A stretch of DNA of 64,000 nucleotides, taken from positions 144,501 to 208,500 of the forward strand of contig CAMQGK010000040.1 of NCBI GenBank assembly GCA_947000775.1, in the 5' to 3' direction. The stretch's first letter is position 1. The number at the start of each line of letters is the position of its first letter. This DNA is from Pterois miles (lineage: Eukaryota; Chordata; Actinopteri; Perciformes; Scorpaenidae). Positions 19,330-32,387 of this stretch are shown here, one piece after another. The position numbers were made by a program, and so were the translations under genes. Under the pieces are notes generated by a model. It searched no databases. It had not been told where the DNA came from and worked only from the letters and a program-made list of their open reading frames with translations.

Positions 19330-22300
19330 ATGGATTACTCCGTAAGACATTCAAATGATTCATTCTTGAAATGATTTCTGAAAGAAAGATAAGATAAGAT
19401 AAGATAAGATGAACCTTTATTAATCCCCGGAGGGAAATTCGGGGTCATAGCTGTAGCAACAACAGTACAGATGAATACAGTCTAGTAAAAGTAAGAGAAA
19501 AGGTGCAATGAAGGAAATTGGCAATAAAGTAAATAAGTAACAGTAATCAGTAAAGTGCAGCAGGTGGTGGGTATTGTATATGCATAGCATATATATATGT
19601 GTAATTATATAATTAGATGTAATTATATACATTTGGTCCAGGAATAAATACAGAGCAGATGATTAGAGCCACATGGGGTCAGACCTTGGTTCTGGTTTAG
19701 ACCTTGGTTCTGGTTCAGACCTTGGTTCTGGAGCCTGACGGCCACCAACAGAAAGGACTGACCCAGACGGTTTGTAGTGGGCTGAGGGGGGATCGGTCTC
19801 TGGCTGAATGGACTCCTCATCTGGACCAGTTGGTCATAGAGGGGGTGGGAGGGGTTCTCCTCCTGGTCCTCCCCTCTGCCACCAGCTCCAGACTGTCCAG
19901 CTCACATCCAACCACAGACCCAGCCCTCCTCACCAGTTTGTTAAGTTTGGTGGCATCCCTGGTGCTGATGCCCCCCCCCCAACATACCACGGCAAAGAAC
20001 AGGAAGCTGCTACTACAGACGGGTAAAACATCTGAAGTAGCCTGTTGCACACATTGTTCAACAGCTGTATTTGGACCATGAGCTCTTGAAATGCACAGAT
20101 TGCTGTGTGGTCCATCTGAACGCCTGCAGTTAGCAGACTGAATTAACTGGGATTAAAGGATGGTTTGGGAATTGTGCACAGCAGCAGTAACCAACCATAA
20201 CTGTAACGAGTGATGACAGATTTTGAGCATGTAGACCTTTCCTACACTCTCGTCCCAGAAGTGTTTTGTTGATGTGTAAAAGATGCCTGGTTATGAAATC
20301 AGACTGTTTTTCTTCCTGTCAGATTCCATCCGATGACTGTGGAGAGGTAAAGTGCAGCAATCTGGATATGCCTTTGGTCACACCAGAGAGCTTGAAGCCA
20401 TTGTTCCACCGTAATCTCTGTAACATTGGAAACTCGTGAGTAAAAGTTTTACAGCATTAATCAACTGGTAAAACACTGGTTAAATATGAGTTTTTCCTAA
20501 CCATTCCTATTTTTTTTCTTACAGTCAATGGGACGATTTGGTAAACAACGAAATTGATGATGACACATTTGAATGTCTGTCCAGTCTATGTTCCGATCTT
20601 CTGAGGACAATCCACAACAAGATTTTGGATGTTGTGGTGCCTAGCATGAGCGACGTGACTTGCGTCTGCAGTGCCGACGACCCTATGGACAGTTATGTCA
20701 GAGAGTAAGTCAGATGTTACCACAGAACTGTTATTCACTCACATTTTCTTCTCAACCATCATTACTGTATGCGGACCCAAATGTTGTAACCTTGAGGGTC
20801 AACAGAAAATACCAGATACCACTGGTGAGTATGATCATCAGTTATCAGGGTTGAGTTTGATCCCCTCAAGTTAAAGACAAAAGTTCAGAGGCTGATAGCA
20901 GTGGATCTGTTTAAGTGTTACTGCCCAGAGCAGATCAGTTAGCTAAAGTGTGACTGTTTCTCTTTTTCAGGAACAAGACTGGATGTCATAAGTGTCGCAG
21001 AGTGACAGAGGACGAAGTCCAAGCCAGCCTTGGAAATTCGCTTTTCTTGTGTCTTGGTGTGGACTTGGAGGACGAGTCTTCTGACGCTGATGAACTGCAG
21101 CAGTTGGTTGCACAAGAAGTGGCCAGGAAGGTCAACTGCAGTCTGGCTTTGATGAGGCAGCGTGACTACATTCCACATACAGAGGATTGTACTAGTTCTG
21201 AAACCATAATGTACATGATCTTACTCGCTGCCCAAATACTGAGCAGAAATCACCTTGCTCAGAGCCTCGGCAAGAACACCAAGCTGACTGAGGAGTGCAG
21301 CACAGAGGAACCAGACATGGAGTCCGTGCTGGACTTCAACACAGAGGAAGCAGACATGGAGTCCGTGCTGGACTTCAACACAGAGGAACCAGACATGGAG
21401 TCCGTGCTGGACTTCAACACAGAGGAAGCAGACATGGAGTCCGTGCTGGACTTCAACACAGAGGAAGCAGACATGGAGTCCGTGCTGGACTTCAACACAG
21501 AGGAACCAGACATGGAGTCCGTGCTGGACTTCAACACAGAGGAACCAGACATGGAGTCCATGCTGGACTTCAACACAGAGGAACCAGACATGGAGTCCGT
21601 GCTGGACTTCAACACAGAGGAACCAGACATGGAGTCCATGGTGGACTTCAACACAGAGGAACCAGACATGGAGTCTGTGCTGGACTTCAACACAGAGGAA
21701 CCAGACATGGAGTCCATGGTGGACTTCAACACAGAGGAACCAGACATGGAGTCCATGGTGGACTTCAACACAGAGGAACCAGACATGGAGTCTGTGCTGG
21801 ACTTCAACACAGAGGAACCAGACATGGAGTCCATGCTGGACGTCAACACAGAGGAACCAGACATTGAGTCTGTGCTGGACTTCAACACAGAGGAACCAGA
21901 CATGGAGTCTGTGCTGGACTTCAACACAGAGGAACCAGACATTGAGTCTGTGCTGGACTTCAACACAGAGGAACCAGACATGGAGTCTGTGCTGGACTTC
22001 AACACAGAGGAACCAGACATGGAGTCCGTGGTGGACTTCAACACAGAGGAACCAGACATGGAGTCCATGGTGGACTTCAACACAGAGGAACCAGTTATCC
22101 AGGTCCTTGCTCCAGTTAACCAGGTGAGCTGGTTTTGGTGTTAAGAGGTTGAGGAGCGGAGCTGATTGCTGTGTGGTCCATCTGAACGCCTGCAGTTAGC
22201 AGACTGAATTAACTGGGATTAAAGGATGGTTTGGGAATTGTGCACAGCAGCAGTAACCAACCATAACTGTAACAAGTGATGACAGATTTTGAGCATGTAG

Positions 22301-24200
22301 ACGTTTCCTACACTCTCGTCCCAGAAGTGTTTTGTTGATGTGTAAAAGATGCCTGGTTATGAAATCAGACTGTTTTTCTTCCTGTCAGATTCCATCCGAT
22401 GACTGTGGAGAGGTGCAGTGCAGCAATCTGGATATGCCTTTGGTCACACCAGAGAGTTTCAACCCATTGTTCAACCGTAATCTCTGTAACATTGGAAACT
22501 CGTGAGTAAAAGTTTAACAGCATTAATCAACTGGTAAAACACTGGTTAAATATGAGTTTTTCCTAACCATTCCTATTTTTTTCTTCCAGTGAATGGGACG
22601 CATTGTTAAAGAATGAAATTGATGATGACACATTTATACGTCTGTCCGGTATATGTACCCATCTTCTGGCGACACTGCACAACAAGATTTTGGAAGTTGT
22701 GGTGCCTAGCATGAGCAACGTGACTTGCGTCTGCAGTGCCGACGACCCTATGGACAGTTATGTCAGAGAGTAAGTCAGATGTTACCACAGAACTGTTATT
22801 CACTTACATTTTCTTCTCAACCATCATTACTGTATGCGGACCCAAATGTTTTAACCTTGAGGGTCAACAGAAAATACCAGATACCACTGGTGAGTATGAT
22901 CATCAGTTATCAGAGTTGAGTTTGATCCCCTCAAGTTAAAGACAAAAGTTCAGAGGCTGATAGCAGTGGATCTGTTTAAGTGTTACTGCCCAGAGCAGAT
23001 CAGTTAGCTAAAGTGTGACTGTTTCTCTTTTTCAGGAACAAGACTGGATGTCATAAGTGTCACAGAGTGACAGAGGACGAAGTCCAAGCCAGCCTTGGAT
23101 ATTTGCTCTCCTTGTGTCTTGGTGTGGACTCGGAGGACGAGTCAGAATACTCTGACGAACTGCTGCGGTTGGTTACACAAGAAGTGACCAGGAAGGTCAA
23201 CAACACTCTGGCTTTGATGAGGCAGCTTGACTTCATTCCATATACTACTAGTTCTGAAACCATAGCATACATGACTTTACTTGTTGCCTACATACTGAAC
23301 AACAGCCACAACATAGAGGATATAGAGGAACCAGACTTGGACCAGACCAGGACTGTGGTTGAAAAGGGGCAGCAGCAAGAGACTAAACGAAAACGGCTTC
23401 GCCTTGTTAAAAAACTGAAAAGGGTTTTCAGGAGGAAAAATAAAGTTGTTCCAGCATGTGAAGCCGACACCTCAGGGTGCCACGGTGACCTCAGTGGTGA
23501 CGGCGTCCACCCGCCAGAGAAACACTCTGACAAACGGCTAGATACAGAGGAACCAGACTTTGAGACCATGGTTGAGGAGTTCAGCACAGAGGAATCTGAC
23601 ATCGAGTCCGTGCTTGAGTTCAACACAGAGGAACCAGACTTGGACCAGACCAGGACTGTGGTTGAAAAAGGGCAGCAGCAAGAGACTAAACGAAAACGGC
23701 TTCGCCTTGTTAAAAAACTGAAAAGGTTTTTCAGGAGGAACAATAAAGTTGCTCCAGCATGTGAAGCCGACACCTCAGGGTGCCACGGTGACCTCAGCGG
23801 TGACGGCGTCCACCCGCCGGAGAAACACTCTGACAAACGGCTGGATACAGAGGAACCAAACTTCGAGACCATGGTTGAGGAGTTCAACGCAGAGGAATCT
23901 GACATCGAGTCTGTGCTTGAGTTCAACACAGAGGAACCAGACTTGGACCAGACCAGGACTGTGGTTGAAAAGGGGCAGCAGCAAGAGACTAAACGAAAAC
24001 GGCTCCGCCTTGTTAAAAAACTGAAAAGGGTTTTCAGGAGCAACAATAAAGAAGCTCCAGCATGTGAAGCCGACACATCGGTGTGCAACAGTGGCCTCAG
24101 CGGTGACGGCGTCCACCCGCAGCAGAAAAAGAAACGCTCCGCCGCCGGCAGGATGTTCCATAGCTTGGCCAAGGGTCTAAGGAGGCCCTTACCCCATTAA
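19330..24200 (+). CDS. Modular repeat-rich protein gene, copy B (7 exons, unknown family)
   Basis: Intact predicted gene of 971 residues. Exons: 19330-19341, 20323-20435, 20525-20704, 20971-22123, 22389-22501, 22590-22769, 23036-24200. The architecture equals copy A, with 20 acidic 13-mers in exon 4 and three 101-residue basic repeats in exon 7. Module 1 is the type with LKPLFHRNLCNIGNSQWDDL; module 2 is the type with FNPLFNRNLCNIGNSEWDAL. Intron phases are 0, 2, 2, 0 across each module, so modules can be gained or lost in frame. At exon 7 the A-run after AGGAGG has five As and stays in frame, unlike copy C. No family is recognised and no enzyme motif is visible. Of the three complete copies, this and A are the ones predicted to give full-length protein. 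Confidence 0.73.
19385..20089 (-). mobile_element. LINE 3' fragment in intron 1, gene copy B
   Basis: Same insertion as in unit A at the same place, so it predates the unit duplications. Same FFAVVCWGGGISTRDATKLN signature on the minus strand. Confidence 0.82.
21299..22078 (+). repeat. Coding 39-bp VNTR, copy B exon 4 (20 units)
   Basis: Twenty units of the acidic 13-mer. Relative to copy A, one EEADMESVLDF unit is inserted near the start; the 3' order of variants (SML-LDV, DIE, SVV, SMV) is the same as in A. Confidence 0.95.
23329..24197 (+). repeat. C-terminal 303-bp coding repeat, copy B (3 units)
   Basis: One 303-bp unit more than copy A; the total ORF difference is exactly 101 residues. 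The basic segment varies: KRVFRRKNKVV, KRFFRRNNKVA, KRVFRSNNKEA. Confidence 0.9.
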
Positions 24201-24588
24201 ATCAGCAGTGACTCACAGGATGACCAGCTCGTACCAGTGTCCAGCACGCAAGCTTCCCACCACCATTTTTCTTTTGCCTTCTCTTGAAAAGCAGTCCCTG
24301 GTTATCTGACATTGGTTAGTGACATGGCCTGTTTTTCAAGTTAAGTGCACACTGTTAAAAATGATCTGTTACTTTGGAGTTTGGTCAGTTGCAGGCTGGA
24401 TTGATAATTTGACAAAGTGATTTTGTCAAACTACTCTTTCTGTCCTGAAATGGCAACTTGCCTGATTGATCTCTGTGACTATGGAGTGGATCAGCTAACT
24501 CTAAAAGAAACGGGTCCTTTTTAACCCTTTTTTCACTGCGGCTCAGTGATTGAGCTGAAGTTTTCATACTCTTCCCGAGTTGACTTTG

Positions 24589-24668
24589 GGTTTTCTCTGG
24601 GTGATCCAGTTTCCTCCCACATTCCAAAGACATGCAGCTCATTTGGAAACTAATAAAATCCTAATAAA
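24589..24668 (+). terminator. 3' UTR SINE relic and poly(A) signals, copy B
   Basis: SINE-like stretch followed by AATAAA at 24652-24657 and 24663-24668, as in copy A. Confidence 0.6.
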
Positions 24669-24689
24669 TCTAATTAATGGTTGTAACGT

Positions 24690-25565
24690 CTCCTTTGTCA
24701 CCATTTACTCAGAGGTAGAATAAGAGTCAGAGTACTTTCTCCAGAAAAGTTGTTTCAGTGAAAGGTGTGTTTTAGCTGCATGCGGCCCAGAGTAATCACT
24801 GTGAAGGTCTTGTCTGCAGACAGCGGCAGCTGACGGAGCTTCAGTTCACTTTCATTATGCGTTCACACTCTGCTCAGTAAAACTGTGCACTGGGCCAAGG
24901 GAACTTATAAGGTTATCATGATGTGTTCAAATGTACCTCGTAAAATGTGGTTTTTGGCGGGGAACTTGAATAAATCCAGTTGTTTGAAGGAGATGCTTTC
25001 ACAGCAATGTAAAAGAGATATTAGAGAGAATTATGAGCTGTTTAACACTACCTGTAAACAGTTTATAATAAATAATTACAACTACTAATGCCAAGAATTA
25101 CTTTTAATCTAAGAAATATTTAAATAGAAATACAATCTCATTTCTTAGTCTGTGTATTTTTATGCAAATAACCACTATGGACAATAATAAAGTAAAAGGT
25201 TTACACTGACTTTGGACGAGGTGAAATTATTTTTCAGAACCACTGTTGCAGTCTTTGGTCAGACATTGATGTCAGGATGAAGGTGAAGCTATTTTGTTCA
25301 TGAATATATATTATTCTGGTCCTCAGGGTAGTGCTGAGGGGATTATTTACTAATTAATGTCATACCTGTTGTTGTAAGTAGAAATAATTGATGTTGTAGG
25401 TTTGAGCTCAGACTTCTACCTGCTGTAGATGACCACTAGATGTCAGTGTGGGTCAGAGAGGAGCTGGAGGAGAAGCAGCTTTAACACTGTTCATGATGTC
25501 AGTGAAAACTGCAATCTGAGCTCCAGAATTACATTTCTATCTTCATTAAAACTCTTAATCACTTC
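24690..25565. other. Gene-free spacer, unit B
   Basis: Near-identical counterpart of 6061-6935, with a few substitutions. No gene seen. Confidence 0.5.
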
Positions 25566-25571
25566 TTCCAA

Positions 25572-26232
25572 TTTACTCATTTATACCCATAAAATACTTC
25601 ATAATAGTAATACTAACAAGAATATACAATCCAAAATATATGTTGTAACAAATATTAAAAATAACATAACTAAATAAACACATAGATAACAGTAAAACAT
25701 TTAAAAAAATACAAATTAAAACTATAAAAAATAAAAGGTAACAAGAGTATAAACTAAATATATCACTAAAATATAAATAATGTAAATAAATACATAGATA
25801 ATAGTAAAAAATATAAAGAATTAAAATCAGGTATAGAAAATGAAAAATGACAGTAACAAATACTAACAAGAGTATAAAATAAATATATATCCATAACAAA
25901 TATTAATAATAACATAAATACATAAATAGTAGTAAACCATATTATAAAGAATGAAAATGAAAAGTAAATAAAAAAAAAAAAATAATAGTAAGAAATAATA
26001 ACAGGAGTAGAAAAAAATAAATAAATATAGAACCATAACAAATATGAATAATAATATAAATAAATAAATACATAATTAATAGTAATAAATACTAACAAGA
26101 ACATAAATTGAATAAATATATAATAGTGACAAATATTAAAGATAATATAAATACATAAATAACGGTAAAACACGGAAAAGGAATAAAAAGAAATACGTAA
26201 ATAAATAAATACATTAAACTATATGCATATTG
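25572..26232. repeat. AT-rich degenerate repeats, unit B
   Basis: Counterpart of the unit A AT-rich block. A small indel in the poly(A) run near 25971 changes the minus-strand frames, which argues those frames are not under constraint. Confidence 0.75.
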
Positions 26233-26270
26233 TTGACATGTATATATTGTTTTTCTGGGTCGTGTAATAC

Positions 26271-26471
26271 TGAATCCGGCCAGCAGGTGTCTCAATCTCA
26301 GCACTAGGGGGCGGCTGTCCGTCCACGTTCACGATTCCTGGTCGAGTTTCACAGAAGAAGAAGAGCAACAGCACAGTGTGTAGCCCAGAGCAGGGAGGCT
26401 AGCATTAAAAACATTAGTTTGGACTACATTCAAGGTGAGGTTTGATAGTGTAATTAACTTTGAATTTTAGA
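26271..26471 (+). other. Possible non-coding first exon, unit B
   Basis: Same ACTAGGGGGCGG to CATTCAAG|GTGAGG patch as 7640-7840. Confidence 0.3.
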
Positions 26472-27101
26472 GGTTGCAAAACGGCATCAACTGCCACCAC
26501 CTTTGTTACCCGGTGTGGTCCGGTGTCAGAGGCCAGAATAGATCACCACAAACACAGGAATAGAGTACATGCAATATAACTTTATTAAAGAGATTAATTC
26601 ATTAAAAATGTTGACTTTACAGGACAGGATGACTAGACGTGGGCCAACCTCAGGGGCCTAGGCACCCCCCCGACATCCCAAGTACACCCCTGCATGCACC
26701 TGGTACCCTATGGTTGACTGCTCTGCAAATAAGTCACTGCAACCCTGATAAAACACACTGCAACTATCACACAGTCCACCCTAATAAAATATACTGCAAA
26801 TGCTACACAGCACACCTCGGTAAAACACACAACCAATAATCCACAGCACTCTAAGGGAACAGGAAATCTGTACCAATACACTGCAACCAAAACGTGAGCG
26901 CTCTAGCATATGGACCGGCGCACCCCACAACTATCACTAGGGGGAGGCAGAGGGCTGCTGCAGCCACCAACAAGTCTCCCCTACAGTCCCTGCCTGGAGT
27001 CAATTACCTAAAAGCTCATTTGCAACAGCTAATTAAGTTTGCAAGGTAAAGAAACATTTAGCAAAACAGACAGACATTTAAGGTGAAAATGTTCAAGACT
27101 T
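26472..27101. other. Unidentified insertion-like segment, unit B
   Basis: Counterpart of 7841-8470 with the same ~40-bp CACTGCAAC phrases. One base shorter in a C-run (TCGCCCCCCGGCG). Confidence 0.4.
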
Positions 27102-27129
27102 ATCTCGCCCCCCGGCGACGAGTACTATG

Positions 27130-27590
27130 AGTCATTTTCCTCAGTAGAAAACAGTTGACTGTGACGTTAGCGTTAGCCTAGCATGCTAACCTGTTGGTTA
27201 ACCCAAGTACATGCGGATTATTTCTTCTTTAGTTTGGAATGTATAATGTCTTTCTGAGAGAGAGAGAGGAGTTATTATATTAAAAACATTAGTTTGAACT
27301 ATATTCAAGGTGAGATCTGATATTAGAAAGACGCAGTCTTGTTACCAAAGGCTGTTGAATTGTGAGCTTATTAGCATTAGCCTAGGAAACTAACCTGTTG
27401 GCTAACCTGTGCACAAGCAGTTTATTCATTAATTTATAATAATTAAATAAGACTGGAATATATAATGTTTTCTGAGGAGAAGAACGTCAAGAGAAGAGTG
27501 TTTAACCCCTTAAATAGAGTTAATACATTTATTTCAACTGTATTAAATGTGATATTTGATAGTAGAAACACAGATTGGTTAGAGATAAAC
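27130..27590. repeat. ~240-bp diverged repeat, unit B (collapsed)
   Basis: One repeat fewer than unit C, like A, but the surviving copy reads CCTAGGAAACTAACCTG, the downstream form. The crossover point therefore differs from that in A. Confidence 0.65.
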
Positions 27591-27614
27591 TGTCTACATG
27601 AAGGGGGGCAGGCA

Positions 27615-28630
27615 GACAGAGCAGGAGGCTAGGTTTGATTTAGCTGCAGAAATAACACATGATGCTGGATATGAGAGGGGAGGCTCCAGCTTTGAGGTAC
27701 AGGAGGGAGCGCTTGATTTGGGATGCAGCACATGCCAGCTGAGAGGAGCGGGTCTACATGGAGAAGGAGATTGCCTGATTTCATTGCAGAGAAAAACACA
27801 AGATGCTTGTGCACGAGAAGCTCCAACTCCTGAGGTAATGAAGGGAGCGCTTGATTTGTGGTGCATCACATAGCAGTTAAGGGGAGAGGGTCTGGGTAGA
27901 GGTGGCAGACAGAGTAAGAGAAAAGAGGAGCGGTTTGCACCACCTGCAAGTTGAAGGGAGCGAGTGTAGAAGTGGACAACGGAGGGGTTGGTTCAATTTT
28001 GTAGCAGGTCCACTGTGTGCTGCAGCATCAGGCTTTATGTGCATGTAAAGGGGGACGCTCCAGGTCCTGAGGTAATGAAGGGAGTGCTTGGTTTGAGATG
28101 CAGTGCATGCCAGCTGAAGGAGAGGGTCAATATGCAGGAGGGAACTGTAGAAGAGGAAGGGTTGGAAAAGGGAACTCTAGTTCTGAGGTAATGAAGGCAG
28201 AGTTTGATGTTATTATTCAGAGGAGCGCTTGGTTTTGGCGCACCCACGCGGCAGCTGAAAAGTCAAGAAGGATGTGAAGGCTGGAGACTCTGGAGGTCAA
28301 GGGAGCGCTTGATTTGCAGTGCATTACAAGCATAGATGAGGCAGCATGGAGAGGCGAGGTTGGTTTGACTTTTGTTGCAGAAATGGATAAATGGTGCTGT
28401 GCCTGTGATGAGATGCTCCATGTCATGAGGTAATGAAGGGAGCGCTTGTTTTGTGCTGGCCTTACATGTCGGGTAGATGGAGAGGGGGCAGAGAGGTGGG
28501 GTTGGTTTTATTTGTTTTTTTCCCAGTTACACTTTGAGAAAAGAAAAAAAGATGCTGCAGGTGTGAAGAGGAGGTTCTGGGTCACGAGGTAATCAAGGGG
28601 AGCGCTTGGTTTGTGGTGCACTGCAAGTCA
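27615..28630. repeat. Seven-fold degenerate repeat with splice-like cores, unit B
   Basis: Same seven GAGGTAATGAAGGGAGCGCT-type cores as unit A with rare substitutions (for example CACGCGG for CACACGG near 28248). Confidence 0.7.
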
Positions 28631-28641
28631 GGGTTGTCTAA

Positions 28642-28663
28642 GTTAACACGATAATGTGTTAAC
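28642..28663. repeat. 8-bp inverted repeat, unit B
   Basis: GTTAACAC, GATAAT, GTGTTAAC, unchanged from unit A. Confidence 0.8.
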
Positions 28664-28694
28664 ACAAACTTGTTGTGACGGCACTCATTTCTTT

Positions 28695-29602
28695 AGAACA
28701 GAATAGAACAGAATAGACTAGAATAGCCTTTATTAATCCCAAGTGGGGAAAGTTGGTCGTTACAGCAGCACATTTACAAAGAAACACTGAAGAAGAGTGT
28801 GACGCTGAGGGGATGAAGACCTCTGGAAGCGCTCAGTCTTCCACTGTGGGAGCTGCAGCCTGCTGCTAAAAGGCTGCTCAGAGCATCATGGAGGGGTGGG
28901 ACATGTAGTCCATGAACATCCTCCTCAGTGAGGTCCAGAGGCTGGTCCAGGACAGAGCTGGCTCTCCTAACCAGCTTGTTGAGTCTCTTCCTGTCCCGCT
29001 CGGTGTTACTACACCCCCAGCAGACCACCATAAAACACTGCAGATGCCACTACAGGGTCATAAATGGTTTTTAACAGAGTCCTGCACACTCTGAAAGACC
29101 TCAGTCTCCTCAACAGATGGAGGTGACTTTGCCCCTTCTTATGCGTTAGTGTTCCTGGACCAGTCCAGTTTATTATTGAGGTGAACACCCAGGTACTTAT
29201 ACTCCTCTACAATCTCAATGCCCAACTCTGGATGTTCACTGGTGGAGTCTGTGTGGGCTCCCTGTGGAAGTCGATCACCATCTCCTTTGTCTTGGTGGTG
29301 TTGATGTGAAGCTTGTTGGCTTCACACCAGGTGACAAAGTCCTTGATGACCTCCCTGTAATTCAGGTCGTTCCCGTCAGATACGTAGCCTACGATGGCTG
29401 TATCGTCAGAGGACTTGTGATCGTGGCAGTAGTCCGAGTTGTGTTTAAGTCCGAGGTGTAGGGGGGAAAAGTAAAGGGGATAGAAGTGTTCCCTGAGGGA
29501 CACAGTCATGAAGCCTCACATACTGCGGTCTGTCGGTGAGCTAGTTGATGGTCCGTGCAGCCAGCTGACAGTCCACACCAGCTCCTCCCAGCTTCAGCTT
29601 TG
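28695..29602 (-). mobile_element. LINE fragment (RT and 3' end), unit B
   Basis: Same remnant as in A. It has extra small deletions (AATCCCAAGTGG versus AATCCCACAGTGG; CTAAAAGGCTG versus CTAAAAGAGCTG) not shared by C. Confidence 0.85.
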
Positions 29603-29666
29603 CTTTGAACGCATTAACACAGTCGATACTTTGAAGGCTGTAGCGGCTCAGTTTTATAGCTGGAGC

Positions 29667-30671
29667 TCCAAACTGACACTAAATGTTGTCGGGGAAAAAC
29701 TGTCATGTCCATCTTCAAAGGGGTCCGTTGACCTCTGACCTCCAGATGTGTGGATGTAAATGGGTTCTCTGGGTCCCCACCAGTCTCCCCTTTACAGACA
29801 TGCCCACTTTCTGATAGTCCCAGTCAGTCTGGATCAAGTCCTAGTCAAGTCAGCACTCTGACACACTGACAGCTGTTGTTGCCTGTTGGGCTGCAGTTTG
29901 CCATGTTGTGATTGGAGCAGATTGTTGATGCTAAAGTCAGAACCTGGGAGGGTTTCTGGACAATATCTGCCATTGATTAGTGTTGTTATTGATTTACAAT
30001 AATAAATATATACATACGTTTACATAAAGCAGCATATTAGTCCACTAACATGTTGATCAAAGGATTAAATACTGGACTGATCTCCTTTAAGGTTCATTAT
30101 GAACAGATGAAAAATGTGAGATTAATTTGCGATTAACTATTTTAATGGATTGACAGCTCTGATGAAAATACTTCTGAGCAATCAATGATCAGCTCCATGA
30201 TACTTTCCCCACTTATCTCAAACGCTATTGGTCCAAAAGACATCAGTGTCTAAAGGGCGTTGTCCAGGGAGCCGAACACCGTTAGTCTCCGTTAGACTCC
30301 ACACAATCTGTTTGCTAGAAACACAGGTGTTGCAATGCTACAAGGTCAAATACTGCATTGTTTTCAGCAGCAGATAAGAGAGGTGGCGACTCCATTGCCT
30401 GCAATAAACCCGGACTGGGACTATCAGAAAGTGGGCATGTCTTTAAAGGGGGGACTGGTGAGACCCAGAGAACCATTTACATCCACACATCTGGAGGTCA
30501 GAGGTCAACGGACCCCTTTGAACATGGACGTGACAGTTTTTCCTCACCAATATTAAGCTGTCAGATTAATGTAGTGGAGTAGAAGCCGAAAGTAGCAGAA
30601 CATGAAGTACCTTCAATGAGTACTTAAATACAGTACTTGAGTAAATGTACTTAGTTACTTTCCACCTCTGT
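29667..30671. mobile_element. Inverted pair of teleost-type repeats, unit B
   Basis: Counterpart of 11040-12044 with the same inverted arms. CTATCAGAAAGTGG here and in C replaces CTATCACAAAGTGG of A. Confidence 0.65.
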
Positions 30672-30892
30672 CCGTGAGTCTCTCAAACAGGAAGAAAACA
30701 TCTTGTTTTAGGGACAAAGACATCCTGAGTTTAGTGTCTGTAGCTTTGAAATCTGATCTCCTGCTGATCAGGTGAGGAAACACCTGTCTGCTCATGTTGA
30801 TCGGTGGCTTATTGATCAGTGCAGCATTCAGAGTGATCGGTGCTCTGCTGCTGATCAATAAACCTCACGTCGGGTCTGTTTGTTTCACTCAC

Positions 30893-30972
30893 CTGGACCA
30901 CCGACGGAGTCGTGCAGGAACAAGCTGAACGCAGCGTCTTCAGGCATTTCTCATGACACATGAAGTTACACA
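30893..30972 (-). pseudogene. dgkq-like: Isolated DGK-theta-like C1-domain exon, unit B
   Basis: Identical reading to the unit A exon (VCNFMCHEKCLKTLRSACSC) with intact acceptor and donor. No partner exon nearby. Confidence 0.6.
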
Positions 30973-31695
30973 CTGCAGGAGGAGACAGAGAGGAAGGTCA
31001 GAGGCCGCTGAGCAAGGCACCAACACCGTCAGGTAGGAGGTTGGATTCCCTACACATCTACCATGCTACACACCTGAAGGCTACTGAAGGACTTTAACGC
31101 CAACCAAACAACAGATCTCATGTTTCATGTTCCCGTCATGAGGACCTGCTGCTTATCTGACGGCAACATTCACCTCTTCTTTACCCACAAGCCTTTGCAG
31201 TCTGAGTTGGTTTCAATGACGTAATCATCACTTTGACTACAATCAACCTCTCACCCAAATCAAACTGGATCAACGGTCGGTGAATAAATTCAGGAGGTTC
31301 TTTTCAATCAGTTTGCACTTTGTATTAAAACATCATTTTGTAATTTGTTGGAGAAATTTTGGACAAAAGAGGCGATTATTTGTAAGTGCTCGAAGTTAAA
31401 TATGAAGACGATGCAGTAAAATCTACACTATGACGACAACGACAAAACAATCACAGGGAAATTAAATGTAAGCAACAAACGAAGAAGACATTAGCTTATG
31501 TGAAAAAGAGGTTATGTGATTTGACTTTAACCAGGAAAAAGCGTCAGTGAGATTAAAATGTATTTTAAAGGGACTGAGAGCATAAAAACATAAAAACATG
31601 TAGAGCTTCAGACAACTGGAGGTCAGATAAACATGAGACAATCAACATGTTGTTATAGCAACAAAGATTTCTTCATCTGTCACTGACAGAAACAC
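30973..31695. other. Gene-free spacer, unit B
   Basis: Counterpart of 12346-13068. Nothing supported. Confidence 0.5.
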
Positions 31696-32040
31696 ATATA
31701 ATAATAATAATGATGTATTATTATAGATTAAACTAGCAGCGGTATATAATAATAATGATGTATTATTATAGATTAAACTAGCAGCGGTATATAATAATAA
31801 TAATGATGTATTATTATAGATTAAATTAGCAGCGGTATATAATAATAATAATGATGTATTATTATAGATTAAACTAGCAGCGGTATATAATAATAATAAT
31901 GATGTATTATTATAGATTAAACTAGCAGCGGTATATAATAATAATGATGTATTATTATAGATTAAACTAGCAGCGGTATATAATAATAATGATGGATTAT
32001 TATAGATTAAACTAGCAGCGGTATATAATAATAATAATGA
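31696..32040. repeat. 45-bp hairpin satellite, unit B (~7-8 copies)
   Basis: Strongly shortened array. Several units carry an extra TAA (48 bp), unlike the A and C arrays. The right edge runs straight into the SINE body, so the array's normal flank (GTTGCTTACAGTCA and on) has been deleted. Confidence 0.93.
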
Positions 32041-32311
32041 AGTAAGCGTGGGTTTTCTCCGGGTACTCCGGCTTCCTCCCACCATCCAAAGACATGCTGT
32101 TTAGGTTAATTGATGACTCTAAATTGCCCGTAGGTGTGGCTGTGCGCGTGAATGGTTGTCTGTCTATATGTCGTCTGTCTCTATGTGCCCTGCGATGGAC
32201 TGGCGACCTGTCCAGGGTGTACCCCGCCTTCGCCCAATGCCAGCTGGGATCGGCTCCAGCCCCCCGCGACCCCTAACGGGATAAGCGGTTGACGATGAAT
32301 GAATGAATGAA
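32041..32311 (+). mobile_element. SINE body, 5'-deleted, unit B
   Basis: From GCGTGGGTTTTCTCCGGGTA through CTAAATTGCCCGTAGGTGTG and CTGGCGACCTGTCCAGGGTG to a (GAAT)n tail. This matches a SINE-type element I recall as widespread in teleosts. The tRNA-like head is missing because of the deletion that joined the element to the 45-bp array. The 3' flank TTAAATATTCACAG is the same site as in unit C. Confidence 0.78.
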
Positions 32312-32387
32312 TTAAATATTCACAGTCAGATGAAGCACTCTGATGACATCAGAGGTCAGGGTTAATCCAACTCAGAGGCTTAAAAAA

